Notes: generated from the sequence alone by a model not told the origin. Counted from the first letter of the stretch, positions 25,206 to 35,531 are shown. The stretch is 64,000 nt of DNA from Clostridium massiliamazoniense (GCF_001403635.1 NZ_LN879468.1:1178001-1242000), one strand, 5' to 3'. A program made the numbers and translations.

Positions 25206-27791
25206 CTATCTCTTTAGATTTATTATGTCCTGAAGTATTTCATCTCCAGTGTTAATTATCTTTCCACTTGCTTGGAATGCTCTAGTAGTTGTTATCATAT
25301 CTGTGAATTGCTCTGACAAATCAACGTTAGATAATTCAATCATTCCTTGAAGCATGTCTCCATAACCCTTTGAATTATCATCCCCTCTAGTTCCTACACC
25401 ACTCTTTATTGTTGGCTCACCTGAATTGGCTGATTGAGCATAAAGATTTCCACCAAGCTTGTCCAATCCTTCTGGATTTTTAAAGTTTGCCATAGCTATT
25501 TGTCCTACAGCTGCCACAGAACCATTCTCTAAAATACAGTTTATAATTCCGTTCTTGTCTATATTAAATGACTTAACAGCTAACTCTTCACCTGATGCTG
25601 GGTCTTTAACCTTATCTGGAATTTTTAATGTTTTTAACCCTTCATCATAAGCCTTAACCTCCTTAGCTCCATCAACAAAGCTAACTACTCCATCTTGGTC
25701 TAAACTTTGAATAGGTGTACCACCACTTGTTTCCTCTGATATAGTTCCATCTATTGTATTAGGAGTTCCAAGAATTTTAACTCCTTGGTCTATGCCTTTA
25801 TCCTTTAAAGATCTATTTATAACATTTTGAATTTCTCTTCCAGCTACTCTACCATTAACAAAATCACCATTAATCACAATAGTCTTATTCTTTGTATCTA
25901 CATTAGCTGAAGTTTTTGTGCTTGGAGATGTATCCCCAATAACCACTTTATATCCATTTAGTGCAGCTCCTGCATCAAATTCTATAGTCATTCCAAAAAC
26001 CTCTTGTGCTCCAGGTTCTTTAAGTTCAGCACCTCCATCAATCATATTTGACTCTGCTTCTAAATCTACCTTTGCTCTTCCTGATACCTTTATTTCCGTT
26101 AAATTAGGTAAAGCTTTCAAAGTATCTCTAAGATTATCTGCTGTTACTGTTCCATTTAAGAAATCTCCTGAAATTTCAATTATCTTTGGATTACTTGCAT
26201 TTGCTTGTGCTGATAAAGTTGAAGCTTCAATATCTACAATTTTAAAAGTATAATCATTAAAAGTATCTCCCTTTGGTAATTCTATTGTAAATCCACCTAT
26301 ACTCACCTTATCAGGAGCTTTCTTATCCTTACCTTCATTTCCAATAATAAAACTACCGTTTTCAGGTATATTTCCAGTAGTTGTAGTGACAGTTACATCT
26401 ACACTCTTAAATCCAGCATTCTTTAAAGCATCTTGGAACTTAGTTCCAGCAGTAAGGTCAGTTTTACTTAAAGTTATAACCTTTGAAGATTTATCTATAT
26501 TAATACTATTTGCCTTATCATCTATGTTTATTTTGTATCCATTTAACTCAGAAAATCTTCCTGTAGAATCTGCTGAATTATTTTGTGCAAAAGTTATTAT
26601 TTCGTCTGCTCCATTTTTCACAGCATTTGGAACACTTCCATCTGTACCATTTTTACTTGTACTTTCTAATCCTGGTATTATAGATGGATTTCCTATAGCT
26701 GTTACCGACATATTCTTTCCATTTAGTACTGCATTTATAGCATCTGCTATTTCTTGTCCTGTAACAGCACCTTTATCCATAAAGTTACTGTTTATTGTAA
26801 TAGTTTTTGCGTTTTCATCTAAAACTGCATCTGTTGAATTAGACTTTATTTCTCCAACTTTTATTGTGTATCCATTTAAATTGCTACCTTCTGAGAACTT
26901 AAATGTAACTCCCATTAATGAAACTGATGCTGGTGCTGTTGCATCAGAACCTCCCTCTACAGTATTACTTCCTAATTCATTAAATTGAACTGGGCTACCT
27001 GATACATTTAATCTTTGAGATATTCCCGCTGCTGAAAGAGCTTTATTAGCTACACTTTCTATAGCTTCCTTTGTAATAGTAGAATCCTTTGAAAAGTCAC
27101 CATGAATTTTTATTGTTTTACTTCCCTTATCAACCTCTGCATCTGTCACTGTTCCTGGTCCAACTTTTCCTATAACTACTTTATAGCCATTTAATTGAGA
27201 ACCAGGTCCAAATCTAAAATCAAGTCCTGCTGCTGATACTCCATTTGGTATTTTTCCTGTTGGTTGCATTCCATTATCATCATTAGTTACTGAATAACCC
27301 ATTACTCTATATCCATCTGATGTTAAAAGATTTCCTTCTTCATCTAAAGTAAATGTACCTGCTCTTGAAAACATCATTTCTGACCCAGAGTTTATTATTG
27401 ATTGACTTGAAATGTTATGTGCTCCAGCTTTATGACTCACTTCTAATGTATTATCCCCAAAAACAGTAGGTCCTTTACTTACCATAAAGAATCCACCACC
27501 ATCTAGAGCTAAATCTAGATTTCTTCCTGTTGGTTGAAGTGTTCCCTGTGTCATAACTGTATCTATACTTGAAAGCTGTACTCCAAGGCCTACTTGCCTT
27601 GAGTTAACTCCCCCTTGATTCATACTTGGTGAAGTGGCATCCCCTATACTTTGTGATAACATATCTTGAAATTTAACAGTTGATGATTTAAACCCTGTAG
27701 TTCCTAAGTTTGATATATTGTTTCCTATAACATCTAATTTTACTTGATTTGATTTCATACCAGAAATCCCTGAATACATTGATCTTAACAT
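25206..27791 (-). CDS. flgE: Flagellar hook protein FlgE, enlarged by tandem modules
   Basis: The ends are canonical FlgE: GISGMKSNQVKLDVIGNNISNLGT at the N-terminus, the beta-domain motif LALDGGGFFMVSKG near 95-107, and VDLSEQFTDMITTTRAFQASGK at the C-terminus. Between residues about 190 and 690 are roughly five related ~100-residue modules marked by LNGYKVVIG or NDYTFKIVD, then KTIxIxGDF, then a helix such as ITKEAIESVANKAL. This brings the protein to 861 residues against about 400-450 in Bacillus-type hooks. A strong GGAGGAT Shine-Dalgarno precedes the ATG. It lies between the flagellar operon protein and flbD. Confidence 0.95.
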   Translation of the reverse strand: MLRSMYSGISGMKSNQVKLDVIGNNISNLGTTGFKSSTVKFQDMLSQSIGDATSPSMNQGGVNSRQVGLGVQLSSIDTVMTQGTLQPTGRNLDLALDGGGFFMVSKGPTVFGDNTLEVSHKAGAHNISSQSIINSGSEMMFSRAGTFTLDEEGNLLTSDGYRVMGYSVTNDDNGMQPTGKIPNGVSAAGLDFRFGPGSQLNGYKVVIGKVGPGTVTDAEVDKGSKTIKIHGDFSKDSTITKEAIESVANKALSAAGISQRLNVSGSPVQFNELGSNTVEGGSDATAPASVSLMGVTFKFSEGSNLNGYTIKVGEIKSNSTDAVLDENAKTITINSNFMDKGAVTGQEIADAINAVLNGKNMSVTAIGNPSIIPGLESTSKNGTDGSVPNAVKNGADEIITFAQNNSADSTGRFSELNGYKINIDDKANSINIDKSSKVITLSKTDLTAGTKFQDALKNAGFKSVDVTVTTTTGNIPENGSFIIGNEGKDKKAPDKVSIGGFTIELPKGDTFNDYTFKIVDIEASTLSAQANASNPKIIEISGDFLNGTVTADNLRDTLKALPNLTEIKVSGRAKVDLEAESNMIDGGAELKEPGAQEVFGMTIEFDAGAALNGYKVVIGDTSPSTKTSANVDTKNKTIVINGDFVNGRVAGREIQNVINRSLKDKGIDQGVKILGTPNTIDGTISEETSGGTPIQSLDQDGVVSFVDGAKEVKAYDEGLKTLKIPDKVKDPASGEELAVKSFNIDKNGIINCILENGSVAAVGQIAMANFKNPEGLDKLGGNLYAQSANSGEPTIKSGVGTRGDDNSKGYGDMLQGMIELSNVDLSEQFTDMITTTRAFQASGKIINTGDEILQDIINLKR

Positions 27792-27895
27792 CTATAAACA
27801 TCCTCCATTTTACCCAATTACCATCCTTGACATATATTCAACTACATATCTATCGTTCTATGTAGCATAGGCTTCCATCCTTGGTCCAGCCTAAA

Positions 27896-28288
27896 TTATA
27901 AAATTACTAAACTATCTATATTGGTAAAAACATTCTCTTTTGCTCTATCATCAGTAACTACTGTTATTAAAGTACTATTTTCTATACTTGCAACTAGTGC
28001 CATATCTTTATAAAGTATCACTGCATTTTTAGAACTTTTTTCCCTTGCCTTTTCAAAACCTTCTTCTATTTTCTTATAATCTATAGAATTCAAATTAATA
28101 TTTCTTAATCGTTCTGATGCATGATTAGATATTTTAAAACCTATATTCCTATGATCTTTTAACCTTTCATCTAATATACTTTTAAAATTATTACTTGAAT
28201 TATCTCTAATTTCCGAGTTATATCCATTATTGAAATTATTATTTAAACCAGTATGATAAACTCGTCCATTTACTATTCTATAGCTCAT
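27896..28288 (-). CDS. Flagellar operon protein (TIGR02530 family)
   Basis: 130 residues with the family core HASERLRNINLNSIDYKKIEEGFEKAREKSSKNAVIL followed by ALVASIENSTLITVVT. It is always next to flgD and flgE in Gram-positive fla operons; the precise role is unknown, perhaps in hook assembly. It starts 3 bases after the flgD stop. Confidence 0.88.
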   Translation of the reverse strand: MSYRIVNGRVYHTGLNNNFNNGYNSEIRDNSSNNFKSILDERLKDHRNIGFKISNHASERLRNINLNSIDYKKIEEGFEKAREKSSKNAVILYKDMALVASIENSTLITVVTDDRAKENVFTNIDSLVIL

Positions 28289-28290
28289 AA

Positions 28291-29013
28291 TTACTTATTC
28301 TTCTCTATATTGTCGTTACTATCCTCTTGGCTGTCATCCTTACTCTCAAAAATTCCAACTTTACTTATTTTATCTATGGTTACAGAGATTTCTTCATCAC
28401 TATCCTTTAATTTAACCTTAACCTTTATAAGCCCATCTTCCTTAAATGCAGTAGTAACTTTTCCAATATAATTGTTATTACTACTATCCTTTTCACTGAG
28501 CTCTACATCCTTCCCTATAAAGGATGATGCTAATAAGAATGATGTATTTCCATTAACATTATTTATTGCAGGTAGTGAATAATCAGGCACTCCTAAAACA
28601 GTCTTAATAGATTCGATATCAAATTCTTTATAAACATTTTTACCTCCTTCATTTACTTCAACAGAAATTGTTGTCACTCCACCAGATTTATTAACTGCTT
28701 TAACAATTCCAGTGTAAGGATTCCCCTCAGCATCTACATCATTAACAGTAACTCCCTTACCCACTAAGGATTGATTTGCATAATTTGTCATAGTATCATT
28801 TAAATTTTGCATTTGTTCCATACTTGTAAATTGGGCCATCTGTGTTACATACTGACTAGAATCTTGATCTGATGCCAGTGGGTCTTGATTTCTAAGCTGT
28901 GCTGATAATATTTTTAAAAAAGCATGCTTGTCCATATCATCACCTGGCTTTACAATAGGTGTTCCCCTATCAGTAGCTCTTCCACTATTAGCTCCAGCTA
29001 ATCTTATTTCCAT
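28291..29013 (-). CDS. flgD: Hook-capping protein FlgD with duplicated C-terminal domain
   Basis: N-terminal FlgD core (HAFLKILSAQLRNQDPL, QYVTQMAQFTSMEQMQNLN) is intact. The C-terminal part contains two similar ~60-residue modules, residues 82-142 (LVGKGVTVND and YTGIVKAV) and 163-222 (FIGKDVELSE and YIGKVTTAF), an internal duplication. An acidic, Asn-rich tail follows. The cap guides polymerisation of FlgE, which is itself enlarged here. Confidence 0.92.
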   Translation of the reverse strand: MEIRLAGANSGRATDRGTPIVKPGDDMDKHAFLKILSAQLRNQDPLASDQDSSQYVTQMAQFTSMEQMQNLNDTMTNYANQSLVGKGVTVNDVDAEGNPYTGIVKAVNKSGGVTTISVEVNEGGKNVYKEFDIESIKTVLGVPDYSLPAINNVNGNTSFLLASSFIGKDVELSEKDSSNNNYIGKVTTAFKEDGLIKVKVKLKDSDEEISVTIDKISKVGIFESKDDSQEDSNDNIEKNK

Positions 29014-29027
29014 AACCTCTCTCCTTT

Positions 29028-30401
29028 TTAAACTATAATATCTAAAGAACTTAAGTCCTTTACTTCTTCTACAATCCCTTCCTCTAGAGCACTAAAGCCT
29101 TCTCTATTAAAAGTTCTTTCTTTCTCATTATTACCTCTACCATTAAATTCACTACCTTCCCTAAAGAAAGTTGTATCTTCCTGATACAAAGAAATATTAA
29201 CCTCTGAAACCCTTATATTTTCTTGGTTCAACAGGTTCTTTATTTCACTTGAATTTATATAATTATAAAGTTCCTTTGAAGCTGTTGATATATTAGCTTT
29301 AACTTCATTACCTGCCATAGAAATTTTTATAGTCACATCTCCTAAATTCCCTGGATTAACTTTAACTACTAACTCTTTAATAGAATTATTAACCATATAC
29401 TTCATATTTTTTACTGTATCTACAGAAAAACTTTTTACATTTATAACTTCTTTTAATTCACCAACATTTTCATTATTCATAGATAGAATTTTATTTGCTA
29501 TAAAAGGTTTATGGTCTTTTATTTCATGACCTAATATTTTATTTAAAACTAAATCTTCCTTTTCTGATTCTGAAAACTCTTTATTTTCTTCTCCTTTATT
29601 ATTAAAGGTTGTTTCTGTTTTTTCTTTAGTTATTTCACTATTTTTTGAAGTAATTATAAGCTCTTCAGACTCTAATCTATTCTCATCATTTAAGTGCACA
29701 GAATTATCTTTTAAAATATTATTTTTAGGTAATTTTTCTATAATAGCTTTTCCATTTTCAATGAAATTCTTAATTTCAACCCTTATATTTTCATTTTCCT
29801 TAACCAAAGGTGTATTTTCTAAAACTAAATCTATTTTTTCTAATTCCTCAACTAAATTACCTAAAACCTCATTAATATGATTCACTAAGAAATTATCTTT
29901 TTCTACAAATCCAACACTTTCTAAGCTATTTATAATTTCTTGTAAGTCATTTTTAACTATTAATTCATTATTACTATGAGCAAGTAATCTGCTAATCACT
30001 TCTTCATTTAGTTCATTAATAGAAGTCTCTAAATTCATCTCATCTATTACTGATTTTAAATCTTCATTAATCATTTCATTAAATCCCATAATAAATGCCA
30101 TTAATTCTTCAACAACTTTAAGCCCTTCTCCATCTAATAAACCTTCTTCAATAACTTCCTTATTGTCACAATTATCTTTAACAACATTTTCATTATTTTT
30201 TATAGTTTTTTTCTCTGTATCTTTAGTGCTATTGATTTCTTTTTTAACTTCACTTTTCTTAGAATCAACTATGTCATCCTTTTGATTTCTAGTAGCTGTT
30301 GCCTTATCTAATATATCCTTAAAATTATTCTCTAATTTAACTTCTTTACTTTTACTTTGAACTACTAAAGTTTCCATAGAACTTAATATATCTATTTTCA
30401 T
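29028..30401 (-). CDS. fliK: Flagellar hook-length control protein FliK
   Basis: 457 residues: a long, acidic and helical N-terminal ruler region and the C-terminal Flg_hook domain (ELVVKVNPGNLGDVTIKISMAGNEVKANIS), which contacts FlhB to switch export specificity. Located between fliJ and flgD, the standard place. Ruler sequence is not conserved, as expected. Confidence 0.92.
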   Translation of the reverse strand: MKIDILSSMETLVVQSKSKEVKLENNFKDILDKATATRNQKDDIVDSKKSEVKKEINSTKDTEKKTIKNNENVVKDNCDNKEVIEEGLLDGEGLKVVEELMAFIMGFNEMINEDLKSVIDEMNLETSINELNEEVISRLLAHSNNELIVKNDLQEIINSLESVGFVEKDNFLVNHINEVLGNLVEELEKIDLVLENTPLVKENENIRVEIKNFIENGKAIIEKLPKNNILKDNSVHLNDENRLESEELIITSKNSEITKEKTETTFNNKGEENKEFSESEKEDLVLNKILGHEIKDHKPFIANKILSMNNENVGELKEVINVKSFSVDTVKNMKYMVNNSIKELVVKVNPGNLGDVTIKISMAGNEVKANISTASKELYNYINSSEIKNLLNQENIRVSEVNISLYQEDTTFFREGSEFNGRGNNEKERTFNREGFSALEEGIVEEVKDLSSLDIIV

Positions 30402-30410
30402 TAACTATTC

Positions 30411-30851
30411 TCACCCCCTTTCAAGTTTTCTTATATGACCATATAAAGCCATCTCATCATTAAATACCGTTTCTAATCTTTCTTGTTCCTTTTTAAAATT
30501 TTCATATTCTTTTTCCTTAAGTTTTTCAACAGTTTTTCTTTCTATTTGGCTTTTTTTTGCTTCCTCCCTTTTAAACAAAACTTCTTGTTCCTTTATCTGA
30601 AGCTCCTTTTTCTTTTCTTCAATAGCTCTTGAAACATTTTGCACATAAATTCTCTTTATCTTCTGATAGGCAACTGTTTCTTTATTGGTAACTTCGCTAT
30701 ATCTTATATAACTCTCTTCTAACTCTTTTATCTTTTCTTCAATTTCATTTTTTTCACATTGTGCTTTTTTAAAAATTCTGGCCTTTTCTTCTTCCTTTTC
30801 TATTCTTATGTCTAATATTTTTTGAAGCTTGAAATCAAACCCTTTACCCAT
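30411..30851 (-). CDS. fliJ: Flagellar export chaperone FliJ
   Basis: 146 residues, almost entirely an antiparallel coiled coil rich in Glu, Lys and Arg (FKLQKILDIRIEKEEEKAR), typical of FliJ, the central stalk of the export ATPase. Sits directly after fliI. Confidence 0.92.
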   Translation of the reverse strand: MGKGFDFKLQKILDIRIEKEEEKARIFKKAQCEKNEIEEKIKELEESYIRYSEVTNKETVAYQKIKRIYVQNVSRAIEEKKKELQIKEQEVLFKREEAKKSQIERKTVEKLKEKEYENFKKEQERLETVFNDEMALYGHIRKLERG

Positions 30852-30857
30852 AAAAAA

Positions 30858-32168
30858 TTAACCTCTCATTAAAGTCTTTAAGTTCTCAATTGAATTATTA
30901 AACTCCGAGCTTTCATCTATTTTTTGTTTTAAAAAATTATTTATTTCTTCTTGAAGCTCTACAGCTAAATCTAAATTCTTATTTTGTCCTCTTACATAAG
31001 CACCAATGTTAATTAAATCCTCTGATTCCTTATAAAGAGCCAACATATTTCTTGCCTTAGAAGCAATTTCTATATGCTCTTTATCAGCTATAGTAGGCAT
31101 AAGCCTTGATACTGAATTTAAAATATCTATGGCTGGATAGTGGTTTTTGTGAGCCAAAGCCCTTGATAAAACTATATGACCATCAAGTATTCCCCTTACA
31201 GTATCCGCTATAGGCTCATTAAAATCATCACCATCAACAAGTACTGTGTAAAAAGCTGTTATAGAACCTTTATCAGAGGTTCCCGCTCTTTCCATAAGCC
31301 TTGGTAAAATAGCAAAAACTGATGGTGTATATCCCTTTGTTGCTGGTGGCTCCCCAATGGCCAATCCAATTTCTCTTTGTGCCATGGCCACCCTTGTAAC
31401 AGAGTCCATCATTAAAATAACCTTTTTACCTTGATCTCTAAAGTACTCTGCTATAGCTGTTGCTGTTAATGCTCCTTTAAGTCTTATAAGTGCTGGTTTA
31501 TCAGAAGTTGCACAAACAACCACAGACTTCTTCATCCCCTCTGGTCCTAAATCCTTTTCTATAAAATCAAGAACCTCTCTTCCTCTCTCACCTATAAGAG
31601 AAATTACATTAACATCAGCCTTTGCTTCCCTTGCAATCATTCCAAGAGTTGTACTTTTCCCAACTCCACTTCCTGCAAATATACCAATTCTTTGTCCATC
31701 TCCACAGGTTAAAAAGCCATCAATAGCTCTAAGTCCTGTGGGAAGTATATCTTTAATTCTTTTTCTAGTCATTGGATCTGGTGGTGAGTTATCTAAACTA
31801 TAAAATTCTCCTCCACTTATTCCATCACCATAAAAAGGTTCTCCTATTCCATCAAGAATTTTACCTAAAAGCTCATCACTACATCTAACACTTAAAGGTT
31901 TCCCCTGAGGAACAACTCTACACCCTGGAGCTATTCCAACAAGTTCACCTAAGGGCATTAGCAGAACTTCATTTTCTTTAAATCCAACAACTTCACATTT
32001 AATTTCTTCATTTTTGTGGTTGTAAATTATACAAAGTTCACCCACTGCTGCTCTTATGCCCTCAACCTCTATAGTTAAACCTATAACTTTTTTTACTCTT
32101 CCCTCATAGTAATAAGCTGTTGAATTAACTATTTTTCTATTTAGTCTCTCAAAATCAATATCTAACAT
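30858..32168 (-). CDS. fliI: Flagellum-specific ATPase FliI
   Basis: 436-residue F1-beta-like ATPase energising flagellar export. P-loop GSGVGKST is at 166-173, followed by Walker B (ILMMDSVTRVA) and the family signature PSVFAILPRLMERAG. It lies between fliH and fliJ, its regulator and stalk. Confidence 0.97.
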   Translation of the reverse strand: MLDIDFERLNRKIVNSTAYYYEGRVKKVIGLTIEVEGIRAAVGELCIIYNHKNEEIKCEVVGFKENEVLLMPLGELVGIAPGCRVVPQGKPLSVRCSDELLGKILDGIGEPFYGDGISGGEFYSLDNSPPDPMTRKRIKDILPTGLRAIDGFLTCGDGQRIGIFAGSGVGKSTTLGMIAREAKADVNVISLIGERGREVLDFIEKDLGPEGMKKSVVVCATSDKPALIRLKGALTATAIAEYFRDQGKKVILMMDSVTRVAMAQREIGLAIGEPPATKGYTPSVFAILPRLMERAGTSDKGSITAFYTVLVDGDDFNEPIADTVRGILDGHIVLSRALAHKNHYPAIDILNSVSRLMPTIADKEHIEIASKARNMLALYKESEDLINIGAYVRGQNKNLDLAVELQEEINNFLKQKIDESSEFNNSIENLKTLMRG

Positions 32169-32180
32169 AGTTTCCCCTTA

Positions 32181-32933
32181 TTAGCTAAAAATTTCGTTCT
32201 TTATACTTTCTAAAGCTTTATCTATTCCAACTTCAACTTTGCCTTTTTCCATTTCAACTATGGCATTACCTTCCTTAAGTGAATTATCCTCTAAAATAAA
32301 CACTTCACCCTTTAAAGAAAATTCTAATTTCCAACGTGCTAATTCTTCTTCTAAAGGCAATCTATGAATTTCATTCACTCTAATTACAAAACTTTTACTA
32401 TCCTTAGAATCTTTTAAAACATTTTCTATAAACTTATTCACCCCATATTCACTTCCTATATTTTCATTTAAAATATGAGAAACTATATTATAGGAAAGTT
32501 TTAAAATTTCTTCACTCTTTGCAGATAAATACTCTTCATAGTCTACTTTTGCTCTATGAAGCATAGCAATAGCCTCATTTCTTATGACTTCAGCCTCTTC
32601 TAAAGCTCTTTCTATATTCTTCTCATAAGCTTCCTTATAGCCATCTTCTACTCCATTGGCTAATCCCTCTTTATAAGCCTTTTCATAGGTTTCTTTTTCA
32701 ATCTTAACTGCCTTATCATAGGCATCTTTTAATATATTTTCTTTTTCTTCCCTAGCTTGTTTTAATAAATTTTCCCCTAAATTTTTAAAGCTTTCATTCA
32801 TATTCTCATTTTTTATGCTCTCAGCCTTAAAACATTCTTCTATATGTTTTTTATTCTCATAGATAGTATTTACTTTAACTAAATTGCCTGAATATAAATT
32901 TCCACTCTTTATAACACTATAAGATGATTGCAT
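32181..32933 (-). CDS. fliH: Flagellar export regulator FliH
   Basis: 250 residues with a central Glu/Lys/Ala coiled-coil region (about 60-140) and a C-terminal FliH/VirB-like domain. It holds FliI near the export gate and C ring. The start is taken as the ATG at 32931-32933, just after AGAGGAGGAGA and inside the fliG 3' end (17-base overlap); a longer frame into fliG is not needed. Confidence 0.9.
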   Translation of the reverse strand: MQSSYSVIKSGNLYSGNLVKVNTIYENKKHIEECFKAESIKNENMNESFKNLGENLLKQAREEKENILKDAYDKAVKIEKETYEKAYKEGLANGVEDGYKEAYEKNIERALEEAEVIRNEAIAMLHRAKVDYEEYLSAKSEEILKLSYNIVSHILNENIGSEYGVNKFIENVLKDSKDSKSFVIRVNEIHRLPLEEELARWKLEFSLKGEVFILEDNSLKEGNAIVEMEKGKVEVGIDKALESIKNEIFS

Positions 32934-33933
32934 CTTCTCCTCCTCTAGCAAGAACAATCTCTCCAGCTTCATCTAATCTTCTTATTAAATTAACAATTTG
33001 CTGTTGAGCTTTTTCAACATCTATAAGTCTTACTGGTCCTAAGAATTCCATATCCTCTTTTAATGAAGCAGCAGCTCTCTTTGATTGATTTCTAAATATA
33101 GCCTCAGCGACCTCATTAGAGCATCCCTTAAGTGCCATAGCAAGCTCTTTAATTTCAACCTCCCTAAGAATTCTTTGAATATATACATCTTCAATAGTAA
33201 GTATGTCTTCAAATACAAACATACTGCTTTTAACCTTATCAGCAAGTTCTGGATCCTCTATTTCTAAAGATTCAGTAATATTTTTTTCAGTAGTTCTATC
33301 AACCTGATTTAATATACTAACCAAGGTATCTACTCCTCCTAAAGTTGCTACTTCAGTTCTTACAATAGAATGTAATTTACTTTCTAAAACAGCTTCAATT
33401 TCCTTTATAACTTCAGGTGAAGTATTACTCATTGTAGCTATTCTATAAGAAACATCACTTTGAAGTTCCTCAGGTAACTCACCAATTACCTGAGCTGCCT
33501 TTTCTGGTGATAAATAACAAAGAATTAAAGCAATAGTCTGTGGATGTTCATTAGAAATTACATTTAAAAGTTGTGTTGCATCTGCTTTTCTAGCTATGGC
33601 GAAAGGCCTATTTTTTTGAGTTATGGCTGAAACAGAATCTATTATTTCATCTGCCCTTTGAGCTCCTAAAGCCTTTGCAAGAAGAGTTCTAGCATAATCT
33701 ATGCCCCCTTCTTTTATATAATCTCTAACCTTATTAAGCTGAATGAATTCTTCTAATATTCCTTCTCTCTGTGCTGAAGTCACACTACTTATATTTGCTA
33801 TTTCATAAGTTATCTTTTGTATTTCTGACTCAGGAAGCTTCTTTATTATTCCTGATGAAGCTTCTGGACCTAAAGTTATAAATAATATGGCAGCCTTTTG
33901 AGCCCCTGTTAATTTTCCATTTTCTCTAGCCAT
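32917..33933 (-). CDS. fliG: Flagellar motor switch protein FliG
   Basis: 338 residues, the standard length. N-terminal domain (KLTGAQKAAILFITLGPEASS), middle EHPQTIALILCYL motif, and the C-terminal torque helix with the charged residues that face MotA (LAMALKGCSNEVAEAIFRNQSKRAA). It forms the upper C ring on FliF. Confidence 0.97.
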   Translation of the reverse strand: MARENGKLTGAQKAAILFITLGPEASSGIIKKLPESEIQKITYEIANISSVTSAQREGILEEFIQLNKVRDYIKEGGIDYARTLLAKALGAQRADEIIDSVSAITQKNRPFAIARKADATQLLNVISNEHPQTIALILCYLSPEKAAQVIGELPEELQSDVSYRIATMSNTSPEVIKEIEAVLESKLHSIVRTEVATLGGVDTLVSILNQVDRTTEKNITESLEIEDPELADKVKSSMFVFEDILTIEDVYIQRILREVEIKELAMALKGCSNEVAEAIFRNQSKRAAASLKEDMEFLGPVRLIDVEKAQQQIVNLIRRLDEAGEIVLARGGEDAIIL

Positions 33934-33938
33934 CTATA

Positions 33939-35507
33939 TTACCTCTCGTCTTCATTTAACCAAGATTTAATAACATCTGTTACTTGATCAGGTTTTTCTG
34001 TCGCATATTTCTTAATTTCATTTTCTACATGAACCTTTTGGTTGTTAACTTCAAAATTAATTGGTTCAAAATTAGCTACTTCATTAACATCATTATCAAC
34101 AACAATATCTAAAAGTCTTTCTTCATCCTCATCATCTTCTTCATTTTTTTTCTTTCTAAAGAAAATTATTAAAGATACAATTATTATGATTAATATAAGA
34201 GCAATTAAAGACCACTTAACAATATTTCTAATATTTTCTTTCTTTTCTTCAGCCTTCATGGCTTCAATTTGTTTTTTAGTCTCTTCATTTTCACTTTGAT
34301 CAAAATTCATGCTCATCACACTTATTTGATCTCCTCTGTCTTGTTTATATCCTATAGCTGTGCTAACAAGTTCCTTTATTGCCTCTGTTGTCATAGGATC
34401 TAAAGAACCATCTATAACTACAGAAGCTGTAACTCTCTTAACCTCACCAGGTGCACTAATGGTTTTAACTTCTGTTTTTCCTGAATCATACTCTGTTTTA
34501 CTTTGTTCTCTATAATTCTCACCACTATTACCATTTCCTTCATCTATGGTATTACTCATATTATCATCTACGGGATTAGTTGTTGTAGAATCTGAACCTG
34601 TTCCATTTTTCTCTCTTAAAGTTTCTTGATTTTTTACAACTTTATTTGGATCTACTATAATTTCTGTTTTTTGTTTTGAATCAAAATCCATCTGAACATT
34701 AATTTGTGTTTTCACTTTACCCTTACCTATAACAGGATTTAATAATTCATAAACGCTATTTTCAAGCTTTTCCTCATAATTCTTTTCTAAAGTTTTTTGA
34801 TTTTCTACAGATGCACTTCCTGATGCTGTACCATTTCCATTCTCATCAAAAACACCTTCTGATAAAAGCTTCATATTTTGGTCTATAACCTCTACATTAT
34901 TCCTAGGTAAATTAGGAACTGCTGCTGCAACTAAAGATACTATTGATTTAACCTGCTCTGGCTCAACAGTCTCTCCTGCCTTAACTTGTATGTATGTAAC
35001 AGCCTTACCTGGCTCGCTCTCTTTTGCAAAAACAGATTCCTTGGGTAATGTAATATGTACTCTAGCATTTTCTATTTGTGGGAAAGTTTTTATAGTCTTT
35101 TCAAGCTCCCCCTGTAACATTCTAAGCTTTTTAATTTGAAATTCCTCATCAGTCATTCCAAATGATCCACCTTGATCCATAAGCTCGTATCCAACGCTAC
35201 CATTACTTATTTGTGGAGCTAATTCTAACCTTAGTTCATCAACCTTATCTTTAGTTACTAAAATAGTATCTCCCTCTATTTTCATATCAACTTTTAATTC
35301 TTTTAGTTTTTCAGTAACAACCTTTGCATCCTTAGGATCTAATCCTGTAAATAACACATTATACTTATTCTTAAACGAATACACCCCAAATATAATTACT
35401 GCTATTATTATGGCTACAAAAGATACAATAATAGAGATTTTCGCTAACCTTCCCATGCTCTTAAACTTTTCCACAAGCTTACCAAAAAACTCCTTAATCT
35501 TATCCAT
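33939..35507 (-). CDS. fliF: Flagellar MS-ring protein FliF
   Basis: 522 residues with membrane segments at about 24-45 and 437-460, ring-building motifs between (FTGLDPKDAKVVTEKL, DEEFQIKKLRMLQGELEKTI, ARVHITLPKES), and a C-terminal FliG-binding tail. It is the base on which the whole structure assembles. It begins shortly after fliE. Confidence 0.97.
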   Translation of the reverse strand: MDKIKEFFGKLVEKFKSMGRLAKISIIVSFVAIIIAVIIFGVYSFKNKYNVLFTGLDPKDAKVVTEKLKELKVDMKIEGDTILVTKDKVDELRLELAPQISNGSVGYELMDQGGSFGMTDEEFQIKKLRMLQGELEKTIKTFPQIENARVHITLPKESVFAKESEPGKAVTYIQVKAGETVEPEQVKSIVSLVAAAVPNLPRNNVEVIDQNMKLLSEGVFDENGNGTASGSASVENQKTLEKNYEEKLENSVYELLNPVIGKGKVKTQINVQMDFDSKQKTEIIVDPNKVVKNQETLREKNGTGSDSTTTNPVDDNMSNTIDEGNGNSGENYREQSKTEYDSGKTEVKTISAPGEVKRVTASVVIDGSLDPMTTEAIKELVSTAIGYKQDRGDQISVMSMNFDQSENEETKKQIEAMKAEEKKENIRNIVKWSLIALILIIIIVSLIIFFRKKKNEEDDEDEERLLDIVVDNDVNEVANFEPINFEVNNQKVHVENEIKKYATEKPDQVTDVIKSWLNEDER

Positions 35508-35531
35508 TTATTGTCCCCCTAAATTTTTTGA

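Noticed and set aside
26386-26988. 200-codon plus-strand open frame inside flgE
   Set aside because: Antisense to the repeat region of FlgE; long only because the coding strand lacks certain codons. No start signals.
32934-32972. Longer FliH start deep in fliG
   Set aside because: The internal ATG has a perfect AGAGGAGGAGA site and gives the family-like N-terminus.
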